From positions 1 to 64,000 of the forward strand of contig CAIZFE010000065.1 in NCBI GenBank assembly GCA_903932145.1: a stretch of DNA of 64,000 bases. Direction: 5' to 3'. Made by a program: the position numbers and the translations under genes. This DNA comes from an uncultured Rhodopila sp. (GTDB taxonomy: Bacteria; Pseudomonadota; Alphaproteobacteria; Acetobacterales; Acetobacteraceae). The notes beneath the pieces were generated by a model. The model made no database searches. It was not told where the DNA came from and saw only the letters and a list, made by a program, of their open reading frames with translations. Below, one piece after another: positions 52,212-60,181 of the stretch. Each line of letters starts with the position of its first letter. Position 1 is the stretch's first letter.

Positions 52212-52592
52212 ATGGACATCAATCTTTCCGACGTCGTCGCCGAGGTCACGGCCGCGTTCGATCGTTACGAGACGGCGTTGGTTGGCAACGATGTCGCGGC
52301 CCTGGACGCTTTGTTCTGGGACGGACCCCACACGATCCGTTACGGGATTGGCGAGAACCTGTACGGGCCTGAGGAAATCGCGGCTTTCCGCGCGGGGCGC
52401 TCGCCCGTGGGTTTGGCACGGACGCTGGGACGCACGCAGATTACGGCATATGGGCGGGATACGGCGATTGCGGCCACGTTGTTTTACCGGGACAGCCTGC
52501 CGGGTAAAGTCGGACGCCAGATGCAAACCTGGGTGCGAATGCCGGAGGGCTGGCGCGTGGTCGCGGCGCATGTGAGCATTATTGACGGGTAG
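52212..52592 (+). CDS. atzH: AtzH/HpxZ-like protein (DUF3225, SnoaL/NTF2 fold), 126 aa
   Basis: A compact NTF2-like cone-fold protein. It begins MDINLSDVVAEVTAAFDRYE and has ALDALFWDGPHTIRYGIGENL, GPEEIAAFRAGR, MQTWVRMPEGWRVVAAHVS. This fits AtzH/HpxZ, found beside atzE- or hpxXY-type genes. AtzH has been linked to 1,3-dicarboxyurea-type intermediates; the exact step for this protein is unknown. AGGAG lies 6 bases before the ATG. It is the last gene of the operon and is followed by a large palindromic repeat. Confidence 0.88.
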   Translation: MDINLSDVVAEVTAAFDRYETALVGNDVAALDALFWDGPHTIRYGIGENLYGPEEIAAFRAGRSPVGLARTLGRTQITAYGRDTAIAATLFYRDSLPGKVGRQMQTWVRMPEGWRVVAAHVSIIDG

Positions 52593-52625
52593 GCGGCATC
52601 CAAAAACTGGAAGGATTTGCCCCAT

Positions 52626-52715
52626 CGTCATGGCCGGGCTTGACCCGGCTACCCACGACTTTACTTGGCGCGGCACAGGAAGTCCCGGGTGACCGGGCCA
52701 AGCCCGGTCATGACG
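52626..52715. repeat. Dispersed palindromic repeat, copy B (full unit)
   Basis: The left arm begins CGTCATGGCCGGGCTTGACC and the right arm ends CCAAGCCCGGTCATGACG; together they can form a long hairpin of about 29 paired positions per arm with a loop of about 30 bases. It lies between the convergent ends of atzH and the deaminase gene, so it may stop or protect both messages. It shares its arms with copies at 29512 and 57780. Confidence 0.8.
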
Positions 52716-52811
52716 GAGAGTAAAAAGCCGCAATCGGACAAAGAGTTTTCTTCGTCCACCGCTTGAATTGATGCATATGCGGTTGAGCGTCGGGCGCAAC
52801 GACCGCTGAAT

Positions 52812-54152
52812 TCAGGCGCCGTGCAACGTCTTGGCGGCCGCCGTGTGGCGACGCACCAAAGCCGGCAGATCCAGGCCGGGAATGGCGCCATCCTCGACGA
52901 CCCAGCGTCCGTTGACCATCACCCGATCCGCACGATGCGCGCCACAAACGATCACCGCCGCGACCGGGTCCAGCGCGCCAGAGAATCGCAATTCGTCCAT
53001 CGCGAACAGCGCAAGATCCGCCTGCATGCCAACGGTGATGCGGCCGAGTTCCGGTCGCCCGATGCAGGCGGCGGAGCCCTCGGTCGCCCAGCGTAACGCA
53101 TCGCGATGGCTGATTTTTTCTACACCGTAGCGGCCCCTTTGCAGCAGGAACGCGGCGCGGACCTCCTGAATCATGTTTGACGCACTGTTTGATGCCGACC
53201 CATCGACACCGAGGCCGACGGACAGGCCAGCTTCTTCCATCTCGCAAACCAGACAGTTTCCGGAGCCGAGGATCTGGTTGCTGCACGGGCAATGCGTCAC
53301 GCAAGTACCCGCACGCGCCAAACGGGTAATTTCATTTCGATCAAAATGGATGCCATGCGCCAGCCAGGTGCGGTTGTTAAGCCAGCCGCATTGTTCCAGA
53401 TAATCCAGCGGGCGGCAGCCCAACGTGGCCACACAGAACGCCTCTTCATCGGCGGTCTCCGCCAGATGGGTGTGCAGGCGCACCCCGGTTCGTTCCGCCA
53501 GCGCGGCGGTGGCTTTCATCAGCGAGGTGGTGACCGAAAACGGCGAGCACGGCGCCAGCGCGATTTGCACCATCGCTTCGGGTGAAGGGTCGTGATAGCG
53601 GGCGATCAGCCGCTCACTATCGGCCAGGATCGTGTCCTCATCTTGCACGACGCTGTCCGGCGGCAGACCGCCGTCACGCTTCGAGCGATTCATCGAACCA
53701 CGGGTCAGGACGACGCGCATGCCCAGTCGTTGCGCGACCGCGATTTCCGTGTCGATGGCGTTTTCCAGCCCGGCGGGGAAAACGTAATGATGGTCGGTCG
53801 TGGTGGTGCAGCCTGACAGCAGCAATTCGGACATCGCAACCGTCACCGCCGCGTCCAGGCTTTCCGGAGTCAACCGAGCCCAGATCGGATACAGGGCTTC
53901 CAACCAGGGAAACAACGTCCGGTCGAGTGCCGCCGGCGTCGCTCGGGTCAGTGTCTGATAGAAATGATGATGGGTGTTGATCAGGCCGGGCAACACGGTG
54001 TGGCGTCCGGCATCGAACACGGACGCGCCCTGCGTGAGCGGTTCGGCGCCACGCGGAACCAATTCGACGATACGACCGTCGCTGACAACGACCCCGCGTT
54101 CCGCGCCCTCGGCCAGGATACCCAGCGGGTCCTTGATCCAGACTGCCATCAT
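52812..54152 (-). CDS. 8-oxoguanine-deaminase-like amidohydrolase, 446 aa
   Basis: An amidohydrolase-1 deaminase close to the 8-oxoguanine deaminase / AtzB-TrzN group. The metal motif HHHFYQ is at 61-66 (GLINTHHHFYQTLTRA). The group-specific segment RGSMNRSKRDGGLPPDSVVQ follows. Then HTHLAETADEEAF, HGIHF, and VGLGVDGSASNSASNM with the metal-binding Asp. 8-Oxoguanine deamination gives urate, in keeping with the purine genes upstream; another guanine- or triazine-type substrate is possible. The ATG overlaps the permease stop, so it is the last gene of the transporter operon. Confidence 0.88.
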   Translation of the reverse strand: MMAVWIKDPLGILAEGAERGVVVSDGRIVELVPRGAEPLTQGASVFDAGRHTVLPGLINTHHHFYQTLTRATPAALDRTLFPWLEALYPIWARLTPESLDAAVTVAMSELLLSGCTTTTDHHYVFPAGLENAIDTEIAVAQRLGMRVVLTRGSMNRSKRDGGLPPDSVVQDEDTILADSERLIARYHDPSPEAMVQIALAPCSPFSVTTSLMKATAALAERTGVRLHTHLAETADEEAFCVATLGCRPLDYLEQCGWLNNRTWLAHGIHFDRNEITRLARAGTCVTHCPCSNQILGSGNCLVCEMEEAGLSVGLGVDGSASNSASNMIQEVRAAFLLQRGRYGVEKISHRDALRWATEGSAACIGRPELGRITVGMQADLALFAMDELRFSGALDPVAAVIVCGAHRADRVMVNGRWVVEDGAIPGLDLPALVRRHTAAAKTLHGA

Positions 54153-55072
54153 ACGCGCGCCTGGAACGGACGCCCCAGCATGGCCGGACGGTGCAGGCGG
54201 ATACGCCGTGCGTCGCGAGAGATCATGACCAGCACAACGACCGTGCCGATATAGGGTAACGCGGACAGCAATGCCGACGGAACGGCCACGCCCAGCGCCT
54301 GCACGTACAGCGACAGATACATCAGCGCGCCGAAGAACCAGGCGCCGATCAGCAACCAGAACGGTCTCCAGGCAGAGAATGTCACCAGCGCGACCGCGAC
54401 CCAGCCCCGGCCGGCCGTCATGTCCTGTGCCCACAGCGGCGTGTAGGCCAGCGACATATAGGCACCCGCCAACCCGGCCAGCGCGCCGCCGAACGCAACT
54501 GCCGCGTAACGGATGGGGATCACGGGGTAACCCAGCGCGTGCGCGGCGTCGTGCGAGTCACCGACCGCGCGCAGGACCAGCCCGACATGGGTCGATCGGA
54601 TGCACCACGCAACGGCCGCGAGGATCGCCAGCGACAGATAAACCAGAATATCGTGGCCGAAGATCACCGGCCCGATGACCGGGATATCCGACAGCACAGG
54701 GATATAAATTTTCGGCAGCGTCGGCGCCGGAATGCCGACATAGCCGGCACCGACCAGCGCGCTGAATCCTCGGCCGAAAATCGTCAAGGCCAGCCCGGTG
54801 GCGGTCTGGTTAGCCTGCAAGGTCAATGAGATCACCGCGAACAGCAACGCCAGCGCGATGCCGGCGACCAGAGCGGCCAAAACGCCGAGGGCGGTGTTTT
54901 CCGTTACGTTAGCGGTGGCGAAACCCGCGATGGCGCCGGCCAGCATCATGCCTTCGACGCCCAGATTGAGGACGCCGACTTTCTCCACGACGAGTTCTCC
55001 GGTCGCGGCCAGCAACAACGGCGTGGACGCAGCGATGGTGCTGACGAGAAACGCGATCAACAATGCGGTCAT
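54149..55072 (-). CDS. ABC importer permease, nucleoside type (NupQ-like), 307 aa
   Basis: A BPD_transp_2 permease. Hydrophobic throughout, with about 8-10 helices. The typical VGVLNLGVEGMMLAGA motif near the N-terminus (conserved NLGxEG) and GRGFSALVG mark the branch used by nucleoside importers. The start at 55072 overlaps the stop of the other permease (ATGA). The operon order is BMP - ATPase - permease - permease, as for nucleoside transporters of the BmpA-NupOPQ kind. Purines are the natural candidate substrate here. Confidence 0.92.
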   Translation of the reverse strand: MTALLIAFLVSTIAASTPLLLAATGELVVEKVGVLNLGVEGMMLAGAIAGFATANVTENTALGVLAALVAGIALALLFAVISLTLQANQTATGLALTIFGRGFSALVGAGYVGIPAPTLPKIYIPVLSDIPVIGPVIFGHDILVYLSLAILAAVAWCIRSTHVGLVLRAVGDSHDAAHALGYPVIPIRYAAVAFGGALAGLAGAYMSLAYTPLWAQDMTAGRGWVAVALVTFSAWRPFWLLIGAWFFGALMYLSLYVQALGVAVPSALLSALPYIGTVVVLVMISRDARRIRLHRPAMLGRPFQARV

Positions 55073-56145
55073 CTTGCGGCCTTTGCTTGGGTGGAAACCC
55101 ATTTAAACCGGTTCAGCAGCAGAATATCGCAGCCCAGCAGGTAGAACAGCAGGATGCCCTGGAAGATACCGGTCACGGCGTTCGGCAAACCGAGGCTGAT
55201 CTGCGCCGCGTCACCGCCGAGATAGGTCAGCGCCAACAACAGCCCGGCCGGAATAACGCCCAACGGATTGAGACGGCCGAGAAACGCAACGATGATCGCG
55301 GTGAAACCGTACCCGGGAGACAGGTTGGTGGTGAGTTGTCCCAACGTGCCGGTCGCTTCGAGCACCCCGGCCAGACCGGCCAGACCGCCGCTGATCAGCA
55401 TCGCCACCCAGACCAGCCGGTTCTCCTTGAAGCCGGCAAACCGCGCCGCTCGGGTTGCCTGACCGAGCACCCGGAACTGAAAGCCAAGAAGGGATTTTTC
55501 GAGCATGAACCACAAGCCAATCGCGAGCAGCGGTGCCAGCAGAATACCGATATGAACGTTGGTGTCCTCGATCAACCGCGGCGCCAACGCGTCGTCGGAG
55601 AACAGCGCGGTCTGCGGAAAGCCGAACCCTTGCGGGTCTCTCCAAGGGCCGGTCACAAGATACACCAGGAGATATTGGGTGATATACGCGAACATCAGAC
55701 TGGTCAGAATTTCGTTGGCGTTGAATTTGATGCGCAGCCACGCCACCAGGCCGCCGCTGAGCATGCCGCCGAGGACTCCGGCGATGACGATGGCCGGGAA
55801 GACCGCCCAACCGGGTGCGTCGGGAAACGCCAGCGCAACACCGCCGCCGCAGATGGCCCCCAGAATAAACTGTCCGTCGGTGCCGATATTCCAGACGTTG
55901 GCGCGATAGGCCAACGACAGCCCGACGCCCATCATGATCAACGGGGCGGCCTTCACCATCAGCGCCTCGAACCCGTCCTGTTGCAGTAATGGCGCTATGA
56001 GAAAGGTATAGACGGTCAGGCCGGCCGGACGCCCCATACCGGCAAAGATCAGGCCCGACGTGGCGCCGGTCAGCAGCAGCGCCAAAACCGGCGACGCATA
56101 GCGCCAGAATTTCGATTCATAACCGCGCGCCTCGATTTTAAGCAT
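55069..56145 (-). CDS. ABC importer permease, nucleoside type (NupP-like), 358 aa
   Basis: The first permease of the importer. It begins at ATG 56145, overlapping the ATPase stop by eight bases. Conserved family segments are ANVWNIGTDGQFILGAICGGG (the NIGxEGQ motif with Asp in place of Glu) and FNANEILTSLMFAYITQYLL. About nine helices. It is coupled to both neighbours, so all membrane and ATPase subunits should be made in fixed ratio. The Asp substitution is conservative. Confidence 0.92.
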   Translation of the reverse strand: MLKIEARGYESKFWRYASPVLALLLTGATSGLIFAGMGRPAGLTVYTFLIAPLLQQDGFEALMVKAAPLIMMGVGLSLAYRANVWNIGTDGQFILGAICGGGVALAFPDAPGWAVFPAIVIAGVLGGMLSGGLVAWLRIKFNANEILTSLMFAYITQYLLVYLVTGPWRDPQGFGFPQTALFSDDALAPRLIEDTNVHIGILLAPLLAIGLWFMLEKSLLGFQFRVLGQATRAARFAGFKENRLVWVAMLISGGLAGLAGVLEATGTLGQLTTNLSPGYGFTAIIVAFLGRLNPLGVIPAGLLLALTYLGGDAAQISLGLPNAVTGIFQGILLFYLLGCDILLLNRFKWVSTQAKAAR

Positions 56146-57697
56146 GAACGGGCTGCTCCTGTTCGGTTTGGGCGGTCGTGGACGAGCCACCCATCAGGCG
56201 CCCGATCGATTCGACCGTTGCCTCTCGCGTCGGGACCGGTTCGGACACATGGCCACCGGCAATCACCGCTATTCGATCCGCCAACACAAAGATCTCGTCC
56301 AGGTCCTGCGAGATAATCAGCACAGCCGCGCCCGAAGCGGCCAACGCCATGATCGCCTCGTGAATCGCCAGCGCCGCGCCGGCATCCACACCCCAGGTTG
56401 GCTGATTGATCACCAGCACGCTGGGGTCCTGCAGCACTTCGCGGCCAACCAGGAATTTTTGCAGATTGCCGCCTGACAGTGATCGCGCTTCCGCATTCGG
56501 ACCGGTAGTGCGCACGTCAAACCGCTTGATGATATCAGCGGCGAACGCGAATGTGCGTTTGGTGTCGATGACGCCGAAACGCACCAGGGCGCCGCGCATG
56601 AAGCCGGACAGGAATGCGTTCTCGGCCAGGGTCATGGTGGTGACCGCACCATGTCCATTACGTTCTTCCGGCACAAAACAACCGCGAATCTGCCTGCGTT
56701 CCCGCGGCCCCATGTGTCCGGCCGCGATCCCGTCGATCACGACGCTTTCGGGTTTGCCTGCCGGCACCTCGCCGGACAGGGCGTCCATCAATTCGCTCTG
56801 ACCGTTGCCGGCGATTCCGGCGATGCCCAGGATCTCGCCACCGGCGATCGATAGCGAGATATCTTTCAGATCTGTCCCGAACAGATGCGGCGAGCGGATG
56901 GTCAGCCGGTCCAGCACCAGACGCGGTGCCGCGGTGCTCGCCACATGCGGCCGCGGGGTCGGGGCATTCAGATCCATGTTGATCATGATCTCCGCCAATT
57001 CCTTGACGGTTTTCTCCGCCGGTTTGCATTCCGCGACGTTGCGGCCCAGCCGCATGATCGTGGCGGCGGAACACAGCGCGCGGACTTCTTCCAGCTTGTG
57101 GCTGATGTAGAGGATGGAACATCCCTCGACCGCCAAACGCCGCAGCGTCACGAACAGTTTCTGCACCTCGCTGGGTGTCAGCACCGAGGTCGGCTCGTCC
57201 ATGATCAGCAATTTGGGGTTTTGCAGCAGGCAGCGCACGATTTCGATGCGCTGACGTTCACCTACAGACAGATCGTGCACGACCCGGTCCGGGTCCAGAG
57301 GCAGTCCGTATTCGTTCGATATGCGGACGATTCGCTCCCGCAAATCGACCCGCTCCTTGCCGCTGGCCAGTCCGAGGGCGATGTTTTCTGTAACGGTCAG
57401 GGCCTCGAACAGCGAAAAATGCTGGAACACCATGCCTACGCCGAGGCGCTGCGCATGGCCGGGATTCTGGATGGTGACCGGTTGGCCGTCCCAGATGACC
57501 TCGCCTTCGTCGGGTTTGACCACGCCGTAGATCATTTTGACCAGCGTGCTTTTGCCGGCCCCGTTCTCACCGAGCAGGGCGTGGATCTGGTTGCGCTCGA
57601 CTGTGAGCGAAACGTGGTCATTCGCCAGGCAGCCCGGATATTGCTTGGTCATTCCGGTCATCATGAGCAGCGGGCCGGAAGCGTTGGAATCGGTCAT
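56138..57697 (-). CDS. ABC importer ATP-binding protein with two nucleotide-binding domains, 519 aa
   Basis: Two ATPase domains in one chain, as in sugar and nucleoside importers (NupO/RbsA-like). The first has Walker A GENGAGKST, FQHFSLFEALTV, signature LSVGERQRIEIVRCL and Walker B LLIMDEPTSVLTP. The second is degenerate: GIAGNGQSEL in place of Walker A, signature LSGGNLQKFLVGRE and VINQPTWGVDAGA. That asymmetry is normal for the family. The ATG at 57697 is chosen (ATG 57727 is the alternative); neither has a strong ribosome site. A palindrome and a hairpin separate it from the BMP gene. Confidence 0.93.
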   Translation of the reverse strand: MTDSNASGPLLMMTGMTKQYPGCLANDHVSLTVERNQIHALLGENGAGKSTLVKMIYGVVKPDEGEVIWDGQPVTIQNPGHAQRLGVGMVFQHFSLFEALTVTENIALGLASGKERVDLRERIVRISNEYGLPLDPDRVVHDLSVGERQRIEIVRCLLQNPKLLIMDEPTSVLTPSEVQKLFVTLRRLAVEGCSILYISHKLEEVRALCSAATIMRLGRNVAECKPAEKTVKELAEIMINMDLNAPTPRPHVASTAAPRLVLDRLTIRSPHLFGTDLKDISLSIAGGEILGIAGIAGNGQSELMDALSGEVPAGKPESVVIDGIAAGHMGPRERRQIRGCFVPEERNGHGAVTTMTLAENAFLSGFMRGALVRFGVIDTKRTFAFAADIIKRFDVRTTGPNAEARSLSGGNLQKFLVGREVLQDPSVLVINQPTWGVDAGAALAIHEAIMALAASGAAVLIISQDLDEIFVLADRIAVIAGGHVSEPVPTREATVESIGRLMGGSSTTAQTEQEQPVHA

Positions 57698-57779
57698 TGC
57701 GAAGCTCGCTGCCGGGGGTTGGAGCATGCGTCAATTGGTTTGATATCCAGCCGGTTTTAAACGGCCTTTCGCCTTCCCC

Positions 57780-57858
57780 CGTCATGGCCCGGCTTGTCCG
57801 GCCCATCTGGCGCGGCACCGTCGAGGCATAGGTGGCCCGGACAAGGCGGGCCATGACG
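57780..57858. repeat. Dispersed palindromic repeat, copy C (full unit)
   Basis: The left arm CGTCATGGCCCGGCTTGTCC and the right arm ending CAAGGCGGGCCATGACG form a long imperfect hairpin with CATCTGGCGCGGCACCG between them. It shares that loop core (TTGGCGCGGCAC in copy B) and arms with the repeat at 52626. It sits in the gap between the BMP gene and the ATPase gene. Confidence 0.8.
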
Positions 57859-57870
57859 GATTGCATCATC

Positions 57871-57946
57871 GCGAGGAGTGCGGCGGCGTGACACTCTCCC
57901 GTAGGTGCCACCGTCCGGGAGAGTGTCGCGCCGCTTCGCTCCTCGC
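57871..57946 (-). terminator. Large stem-loop just after the BMP gene
   Basis: A two-part hairpin: outer arms GCGAGGAG (57871-57878) with CTCCTCGC (57939-57946), inner arms GACACTCTCCCG (57890-57901) with CGGGAGAGTGTC (57916-57927). It begins 12 bases after the BMP stop codon. There is no T-run, so it more likely protects the binding-protein message from 3' decay, or lowers read-through into the ATPase and permeases, than ends transcription fully. Confidence 0.65.
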
Positions 57947-57958
57947 GACGCCGGCAGG

Positions 57959-59041
57959 CTAGCTCAGTTTGCCGTCCACGCCCTGGACCAGCCACTGCAT
58001 GCCGGACAAGGCGCCATCATCCATCGATGTGCCGGCCGCGACCTTCACCGCACCGCTCTGATCCAGGATCGGGCCGGTGAAGACCTTGTTCTTGCCGGAC
58101 TTGATGTCCGCGATGGTGGCCGTGCCCAATGCCGCGACGTCGTCCGGCATATTGGTGAACGGCGACATCTCCAGCATGCCGCTGTCGAAACCGCCCCAAA
58201 CGTCACCACTGGTCCAGGTTCCCGAGAGCACATCCTGGATGCGCTTGATGTAGTACGGGGCCCAAACGTCGGTGCTTGCGGACAACTGCGTGGTCGCGGC
58301 GAACTTCGACATGTCGGTGGACTGACCGAACGCCTTGACGCCACGGGCGGCAGCGGCCTGCAACGGTGCCGGGGAGTCCGTGTGCTGGGTGATGATGTCG
58401 CAGCCCTGATCGATCAGCGCCTTGGCGGCATCGCCTTCCTTCGGCGGATCATACCACGAGTTGATCAGCACCATCTTCAAGCGCGCCTTCGGGTTGACCG
58501 ACTGCATACCCAGCATGAAGGCATTGATGCCCTGCACGACTTCGGGGACGGCCATCGAACCGACATAACCAGCCAGGCCCGCTTTGCTCAGCTTGCCGGC
58601 GATCACGCCTTGCACATACCGAGCCTGATAGAAGCGGATATTGTAGGTGGAAACGTTCGCAGCACGCTTGTAGCCGGTCGCATGCTCGTAAAACACGCCT
58701 GGATGTTTCTTCGCCGAATTCAGCACGTAGTTCATATAGCCGAACGACGTGGAGAAGATCAGCTTGTGACCCTGGTTGGCCAGGTCGTTCAGCACTTTTT
58801 CGGAGTCCGGCCCCTCGGCTACGTTCTCAACGAAGGTGGTCTTGATCTTATCGCCGAAATGCTTGACCGCCGCCTGACGGGCGATGTCGTGCTGATAGGT
58901 CCAGCCGAAATCCCCGACCGGGCCGAGGTAGATAAGGCCGACCTTCAAAGGATCAGCCGCCTGAGCGGATCCGATAAGGCCCGGCGCGGCGGAAGCGACC
59001 GCTCCGGCACCGATCAGCCGGGTGAATTGACGTCTTAGCAT
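57959..59041 (-). CDS. BMP-family ABC transporter substrate-binding protein, 360 aa
   Basis: A periplasmic protein of the BmpA/Med (nucleoside-binding) family. The signal peptide has a twin-arginine-like LRRQFTRLIGAG, and cleavage near SAQAAD. Family segments are VGLIYLGPVGDFGWTYQHD, IFSTSFGYMNY, AGYVGSMAVPEVVQGINAFMLG and INSWYDPPKEGDAAKALIDQG (the WYDP motif). It is the first gene of the importer operon. GGAG lies 7 bases before the ATG. Expected ligands are purine nucleosides or bases, given the neighbours. Confidence 0.93.
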   Translation of the reverse strand: MLRRQFTRLIGAGAVASAAPGLIGSAQAADPLKVGLIYLGPVGDFGWTYQHDIARQAAVKHFGDKIKTTFVENVAEGPDSEKVLNDLANQGHKLIFSTSFGYMNYVLNSAKKHPGVFYEHATGYKRAANVSTYNIRFYQARYVQGVIAGKLSKAGLAGYVGSMAVPEVVQGINAFMLGMQSVNPKARLKMVLINSWYDPPKEGDAAKALIDQGCDIITQHTDSPAPLQAAAARGVKAFGQSTDMSKFAATTQLSASTDVWAPYYIKRIQDVLSGTWTSGDVWGGFDSGMLEMSPFTNMPDDVAALGTATIADIKSGKNKVFTGPILDQSGAVKVAAGTSMDDGALSGMQWLVQGVDGKLS

Positions 59042-59212
59042 GATGAACTCCGTGTACTGGATACCGACTGTGACGTAACTTGATTGTGCTTTACCCCCGG
59101 GAGGCGTTCCCGTTTTTGCGTTTTCTGTGCCCCCCTCACTTCCGACTCCTCTCACGACGAGGTGACAAAGGATGATGCAAATCGTGCGCCATCGGCGGGA
59201 TAATGGCGACGA

Positions 59213-59680
59213 TTATTTCCAAAACCCGTCGTGTACCGCCCGCGATTCGGCTTCCAGCAGCGGCCCGACGACCTCGACCGCGCGTTGCCCGGCGCCGAGA
59301 ACGATCCGGCACGGCAGGTCCATGGTCAGGTTCTCCGGATGCGGGCCGATCAGCAGCCCGAGATCGTGTTCCGACAGCCCGTAAACGACGCGGCCGACGC
59401 CCGCCCAGTAGGCGGAGCCAGCGCACATCGCACAGGGTTCCGCGCTTGCATACATCGTGCAACCGGCCATGAAATCGGCTGCATAAGCCAGACTGGCCTG
59501 CGTCATCAGCACCCGCTCGGCATGACCTGTACGATCGCCGGCGTCGCCATGCGCGTTGCCGGCCTGCATCAGCACCGTCCCATCCGGCCCCACCAGGATT
59601 GCACCGAACGGATGATTGCCAGCCGCGCGCGCCTGTTTCGCGATATCGAGCGTCAGGCGGAGATAGTCTTCATCTATCAT
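59213..59680 (-). CDS. CDA-fold nucleoside/base deaminase, 155 aa
   Basis: A small zinc deaminase. His53-Ala-Glu55 (TGHAERVLM) and PCAMC at 82-86 give the Zn ligands and catalytic Glu. The set resembles guanine, cytosine or tRNA-adenosine deaminases. It lies 30 bases after a second, related deaminase, between it and the BMP gene. It is most likely a base deaminase in purine or pyrimidine use. The Asp-Leu-Gly-Leu-Leu stretch after the core (SEHDLGLLIGPH) is not what I expect for TadA. Confidence 0.88.
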   Translation of the reverse strand: MIDEDYLRLTLDIAKQARAAGNHPFGAILVGPDGTVLMQAGNAHGDAGDRTGHAERVLMTQASLAYAADFMAGCTMYASAEPCAMCAGSAYWAGVGRVVYGLSEHDLGLLIGPHPENLTMDLPCRIVLGAGQRAVEVVGPLLEAESRAVHDGFWK

Positions 59681-59710
59681 TGGTGTCGCGCCCCCCTTTT
59701 TGGCCCGGGA

Positions 59711-60181
59711 TCAGTACAGTGTTTTATCGGTTTTCACCTCCCATTCGTCAAACGCCACCTTCCCCTCGTCCGCCAGCAAACGAACCGAAGGAACCGCACG
59801 CTGGTCGAGCGGCAGCGGAATTTCGTGGTAGAGTAAATCGTCGCGAAATCCGATCGCGGCGGCATCGACACGATCGTTTGCATAATAAATGCGCCCGATG
59901 CGTGACCAGTAGATCGCGCTGAGGCACATCGGACAGGGTTCGCAACTGGTGTATATGTCACACCCGGTCAGATCGAATGTCTCCAAAGCCTGGCAGGCGC
60001 GCCGGATCGCGACCACCTCGGCGTGAGCGGTCGGATCGTTGTGCGCCGCGACCTGGTTGAAGCCCTCGGCGACCAGTTTCCCGTCCTTCACGACAACCGC
60101 TCCAAACGGCCCGCCACCCGGTGAACGCAATGACGACAGCGACAGATCGATCGCCCGGCGCATGAAGGCTTCGTCGGTCAC
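59711..60181 (-). CDS. CDA-fold guanine-deaminase-like enzyme, 156 aa
   Basis: A zinc deaminase with His53-Ala-Glu55 (DPTAHAEVVAIRRA) and PCPMC at 82-86. The NDPTAHAE and SCEPCPMCLSAIYWSRI segments and the C-terminal YYANDRVDAAAIGFRDDLLY are typical of the Bacillus GuaD type of guanine deaminase. The start is a GTG at 60181, overlapping the xdhC stop (GTGA), with AGGAG 9 bases upstream. Conversion of guanine to xanthine would feed directly into XdhABC encoded just before it. Confidence 0.9.
   Translation of the reverse strand: MTDEAFMRRAIDLSLSSLRSPGGGPFGAVVVKDGKLVAEGFNQVAAHNDPTAHAEVVAIRRACQALETFDLTGCDIYTSCEPCPMCLSAIYWSRIGRIYYANDRVDAAAIGFRDDLLYHEIPLPLDQRAVPSVRLLADEGKVAFDEWEVKTDKTLY

Noticed and set aside
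52661-52891. Minus-strand frame across the palindromic repeat and the deaminase 3' end
   Set aside because: It is made of repeat sequence and antisense or out-of-frame deaminase sequence, and has no start signal.
57618-57995. Short minus-strand frame reading MARLVRATYASTVPRQ internally
   Set aside because: It is the translated dispersed palindromic repeat. Such MARLV-type proteins are a common artefact.
57905-59038. Plus-strand 377-codon frame
   Set aside because: It is antisense to the BMP gene, which has a signal peptide and conserved family segments.
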